Under the pieces are notes generated by a model. It had not been told where the DNA came from. It was given only the letters and a program-made list of their open reading frames with translations, and did not search any database. Of a stretch of DNA of 8,335 bases, positions 6,529 through 8,335 are shown in pieces. The position numbers and the translations under genes were made by a program. Positions within the stretch are counted from its first letter, which is position 1; each line of letters starts with the position of its first letter. Source of the stretch: Gammaproteobacteria bacterium (GTDB lineage Bacteria > Pseudomonadota > Gammaproteobacteria > UBA6429); the NCBI GenBank assembly GCA_030635835.1, contig DAOVYB010000057.1, positions 1 to 8,335 on the forward strand, written 5' to 3'.

Positions 6529-6562
6529 ACCCTAGCCATATAAAAGAGAATATTTATCTATT
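6520..6562 (+). repeat. Direct repeat copy 2: duplicated 3' tail of tRNA-Gln
   Basis: This is the second copy of 6320-6362. It carries CCTGG, TAC, the acceptor 3' strand with one change (CCCC to CCCT), the A-G-CCA end and about 24 flanking bases. Differences from copy 1 are at 6533, 6546, 6549 and 6554. The rest of the tRNA is absent, so this is not a tRNA gene. The E. coli tyrT locus is a known parallel, with 178-base spacer repeats that each carry the 3' end of the tRNA-Tyr gene. Confidence 0.88.
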
Positions 6563-6577
6563 TATTAGGTAAACCTC

Positions 6578-6639
6578 TGTAGGTGCGAATTACCATTGAG
6601 GTATCACTTACACCGCGTTCGAATAAATTCGAACCTACA
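6578..6639. repeat. 62-bp palindromic (MITE-like) element upstream of prs
   Basis: The terminal inverted repeats TGTAGGTGCGAATT (6578-6591) and AATTCGAACCTACA (6626-6639) match at 13 of 14 positions. Inside, GTTCGAAT (6617-6624) and ATTCGAAC (6627-6634) form a perfect competing hairpin, and TACC/GGTA (6591-6603) a small one. There is no coding potential. The layout resembles small non-autonomous extragenic palindromes that are dispersed in gammaproteobacterial genomes. No flanking target duplication is obvious. Confidence 0.65.
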
Positions 6640-6691
6640 ACAGATTAATATTGCTATTTAACAGTAGCATTTCAGCTGAATCAGTAGTCAA

Positions 6692-6705
6692 ATCCCCAGG
6701 GGGAT
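6692..6705 (+). promoter_or_regulatory. prs ribosome binding site buried in a perfect inverted repeat
   Basis: The Shine-Dalgarno sequence AGGGGGA (6698-6704) lies 4 bases before the GTG start of prs and decides that start. It is the right half of the perfect inverted repeat ATCCCC (6692-6697), AG, GGGGAT (6700-6705). Folded as RNA, the hairpin would cover the ribosome site. Whether it does so in the cell is inference. Confidence 0.6.
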
Positions 6706-6708
6706 CAC

Positions 6709-7662
6709 GTGTCATACGGCAACATGATGGTATTTGCGGGCAACTCAAATCCGCAGTTAGCAAATGAAATTGCACGTCGCCTTAATATGCCTTTGGGTAA
6801 CGCGATTGTTGGTCAATTCAGTGATGGCGAAGTCATGGTTGAAATCATGGAAAATGTCCGTGGTAACGATATTTTTATTGTGCAACCGACTTGTGCGCCA
6901 ACAGATAAGAATTTAATGGAATTGCTGGTTATGGTGGATGCTTTGCGCCGCTCTTCCGCAGCTCGAGTAACCGCTGTAATACCTTATTTTGGCTATGCAC
7001 GTCAGGACAGGCGTCCACGTTCAGCTCGTGTGCCGATTACCGCTAAAGTTGTCGCTCAAATGATTGGTTCCGTAGGTACTGATCGGGTATTAACTGTTGA
7101 TTTACATGCTGATCAGATTCAGGGTTTTTTCAGTATTCCTGTTGATAATGTTTATGCTTCACCTATTTTGTTAGGTGATATCTGGCGCCAGAAGTACGAT
7201 AACCTGATGGTGGTTTCACCTGATGTAGGTGGTGTGGTTCGTGCCCGAGCTTTAGCGAAACGATTAGATGATGCCGATCTGGCAATTATTGATAAACGTC
7301 GTCCTCGAGCCAATGAAGCGAAAGTAATGAACATCATTGGTGATGTTAAAGATCGTACTTGTATCCTGATTGATGATTTAGTTGATACAGCGGGTACCTT
7401 ATGTGCCGCCGCGGCAGCGTTAAAAGAACATGGTGCAGCCAAAGTTGTGGCCTACATAACACACCCTGTTTTATCAGGCCCTGCGATTGATAATATTAGT
7501 AAGTCAGAGCTCGATGAGCTTGTAGTGACGGATACCATTCCATTGCAGCCGTCTGCGGCAGCAACGGGTAAAATTCGTCAGTTAAGTATTGCTGAATTGC
7601 TGGCTGAAACCATGCGCCGCATCAGTAATGAAGAATCGGTCAGTACGTTATACGTTGATTAA
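6709..7662 (+). CDS. prs: Ribose-phosphate pyrophosphokinase (PRPP synthetase)
   Basis: Prs transfers pyrophosphate from ATP to ribose 5-phosphate to make PRPP, the precursor of purines, pyrimidines, NAD, histidine and tryptophan. The protein has 317 residues, the normal bacterial length. It begins [13 protein letters not shown] (6-18) after a five-residue leader. [16 protein letters not shown] and FIVQPTCAP form the first core. The ATP loop region FGYARQDRR spans 94-102. The metal/ATP segment [11 protein letters not shown] starts at 131. [17 protein letters not shown] carries the catalytic region. The PRPP-binding loop DDLVDTAGT is at 222-230, and the C-terminus [11 protein letters not shown] is typical. 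The start chosen is GTG at 6709, placed 4 bases after AGGGGGA. ATG codons at 6724 and 6727 are alternatives, but they are too far from that ribosome site. A terminator follows about 90 bases after the stop. Confidence 0.97.
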   Translation: MSYGNMMVFAGNSNPQLANEIARRLNMPLGNAIVGQFSDGEVMVEIMENVRGNDIFIVQPTCAPTDKNLMELLVMVDALRRSSAARVTAVIPYFGYARQDRRPRSARVPITAKVVAQMIGSVGTDRVLTVDLHADQIQGFFSIPVDNVYASPILLGDIWRQKYDNLMVVSPDVGGVVRARALAKRLDDADLAIIDKRRPRANEAKVMNIIGDVKDRTCILIDDLVDTAGTLCAAAAALKEHGAAKVVAYITHPVLSGPAIDNISKSELDELVVTDTIPLQPSAAATGKIRQLSIAELLAETMRRISNEESVSTLYVD

Positions 7663-7715
7663 ATAACGGACTGAACGGGATGTTCTTGGATATTTATTAT
7701 TACAGGGCATCACGC

Positions 7716-7742
7716 GGTTTCTCTTGGTCGCAAAGAGAAATC
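7716..7742 (+). other. Hairpin in the prs 3' untranslated region
   Basis: GGTTTCTCTT (7716-7725) pairs with AAGAGAAATC (7733-7742): nine Watson-Crick pairs and one G-T, with loop GGTCGCA. No T-run follows on the plus strand, so it is not a terminator itself. It sits just upstream of the terminator and could protect the mRNA 3' end. Confidence 0.5.
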
Positions 7743-7749
7743 AAAACAG

Positions 7750-7772
7750 CAGGTTAAATTAACCTGTTTTAT
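7750..7772 (+). terminator. Intrinsic terminator after prs
   Basis: CAGGTTAA (7750-7757) and TTAACCTG (7759-7766) form a perfect stem (realistically 6 pairs with a 5-base loop). It is followed directly by TTTTATT, and an AAAACAG run lies before the stem. This fits rho-independent termination of the prs transcript and implies that rplY has its own promoter downstream. The stem is AT-rich at its tip and the T-run is short, so some read-through is likely. Confidence 0.7.
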
Positions 7773-7781
7773 TAAACTATC

Positions 7782-7901
7782 TTACGGATAGCGAGAAGGC
7801 AGAGAACAAGGCAAAACCGATGAAAAAGCGGAATGTACAATAAGTACATGAGCATGTTGAAGAGGTTTAAATGCAGTTATCTGACTTCGCAGCATTCGTA
7901 A
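7782..7901. repeat. 120-bp imperfect palindrome filling the prs-rplY gap
   Basis: The arms start TTACGGATAGC (from 7782) and, on the other strand, TTACGAATGCTGC (from 7901). They stay similar through GAAGGCAGAGAAC versus GAAGTCAGATAAC and AAAACC versus TAAACC, and meet at a perfect central hairpin ATGTAC/GTACAT (7833-7849) around AATAA. The symmetry centre is at 7841, so both arms are about 60 bases. The symmetry spans nearly the whole gap and ends 4 bases before the rplY ribosome site. It has no coding potential, and I see no clear rplY promoter inside it. Confidence 0.65.
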
Positions 7902-7915
7902 ATTGGAGAAAGAAA

Positions 7916-8335
7916 ATGAGTGCAAGCTTTAATATTGAAGCCGAACTTCGTACAGACCTGGGGAAAGGTGCGAGCCGCCGCCTGCGTCACGAAGAAAAAT
8001 TTCCTGCTGTTGTATACGGCGCAGGTAAAGAGCCACAGTCTTTGACAGTGGATCACAAAAAATTCTTACACAGCCTTGAGAACGAAGCGTTTTATTCTCA
8101 CATCCTGACTTTAAGCGTTGGTGGTAAAGAAGAACAGGTTGTATTAAAAGACTTACAGCGCCATCCTGCAAAAATTGCAGTAATGCATGCTGATTTCTTA
8201 CGCGTTAGAGCTAATGAAAAACTGCACATGCACGTTCCATTACATTTCATTAATGGTGAGGAATGTCCAGGTGCTAAAGAAGGTGGTTTGATTACACACA
8301 GCATTACTGAAATTGAAGTTGCATGTTTACCAAAA
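7916..8335 (+). CDS. rplY: 50S ribosomal protein L25, CTC-type (N-terminal 140 codons, 3' end outside window)
   Basis: L25 binds 5S rRNA in the central protuberance of the large ribosomal subunit. The frame runs open from ATG at 7916 to the window edge. The 5S-binding L25 domain includes [20 protein letters not shown] (11-30), [10 protein letters not shown] (31-40) and [20 protein letters not shown] (75-94). The sequence then continues into the C-terminal domain of the longer CTC/TL5 form ([19 protein letters not shown]), so this is not the short single-domain E. coli type. About 60-80 residues should be missing at the edge. The ribosome site GGAGA (7905-7909) is well placed. pth is the usual next gene. 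Confidence 0.96.
   Translation, partial: MSASFNIEAELRTDLGKGASRRLRHEEKFPAVVYGAGKEPQSLTVDHKKFLHSLENEAFYSHILTLSVGGKEEQVVLKDLQRHPAKIAVMHADFLRVRANEKLHMHVPLHFINGEECPGAKEGGLITHSITEIEVACLPK

Noticed and set aside
6520..6538. Second tRNA gene or tRNA pseudogene
   Set aside because: Only the 3' strand of the T stem and acceptor is present. There is no D-arm, anticodon arm or 5' acceptor strand.
6406..6543. 45-codon open frame inside the structured spacer after tRNA-Gln, ending at the duplicated tRNA tail
   Set aside because: No ribosome site, composition follows the hairpins, and the frame stays open through palindromic units without a recognisable protein pattern. It is noted in the ncRNA entry but not called as a gene.
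6320..6562. Integrated prophage or genomic island bounded by att sites at tRNA-Gln
   Set aside because: The repeats enclose only about 157 bases with no integrase or cargo. Synteny continues directly into prs, so at most it is a scar or a small tandem unit.
1..8335. CRISPR array, toxin-antitoxin, phage defence or insertion sequence
   Set aside because: No regularly spaced repeats, no transposase, nuclease or toxin-like frame. All long frames are assigned to housekeeping or envelope genes.

Overview
The window is a conserved chromosomal block from a gammaproteobacterium of moderate, slightly AT-rich base composition. The gene order is prfA-hemA on the minus strand, diverging from a TPR lipoprotein gene, lolB, ispE, tRNA-Gln, prs and rplY on the plus strand. 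As I remember it, Pseudomonas has nearly the same order (prfA, hemA, lbcA, lolB, ipk/ispE, tRNA-Gln, prs, rplY), and E. coli has a reduced version of it. HemA of the glutamyl-tRNA (C5) pathway and a two-domain CTC-type L25 fit this placement. The sequence alone does not support a genus.

Layout: 1-785 (minus) is the N-terminal 261 codons of release factor 1. 795-2069 (minus) is glutamyl-tRNA reductase. 2070-2239 is a divergent promoter region with an A/T-rich palindrome. 2240-5277 (plus) is a tight three-gene cluster: an LbcA-like TPR lipoprotein, LolB (ATGA overlap with the TPR gene) and, 6 bases later, a small membrane-anchored protein that I read as a diverged copy of the Rieske subunit of cytochrome bc1. 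That copy has lost all four iron-sulfur ligands but kept the two disulfide cysteines. A G-rich inverted repeat (5287-5362) separates this cluster from ispE (5384-6226). tRNA-Gln(UUG) follows at 6264-6338.

6339-6708 has no protein gene I can support, but it is full of structure. A highly folded ~130-base element is bounded by sequence of the tRNA T-arm. The 3' tail of the tRNA is repeated exactly 200 bases downstream. A 62-base palindromic element comes next, then a hairpin that covers the prs Shine-Dalgarno sequence. prs (6709-7662) ends in a hairpin plus an intrinsic terminator. A 120-base imperfect palindrome fills the space before rplY (7916 to the window edge).

The core genes serve housekeeping roles: translation (prfA, tRNA-Gln, rplY), tetrapyrrole synthesis (hemA), isoprenoid precursors (ispE), PRPP supply (prs) and the outer-membrane/periplasmic envelope (lbcA-like, lolB). 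The unusual content is the apparent cluster-less Rieske-like protein and the run of distinct non-coding elements in the gaps from 5278 onward.
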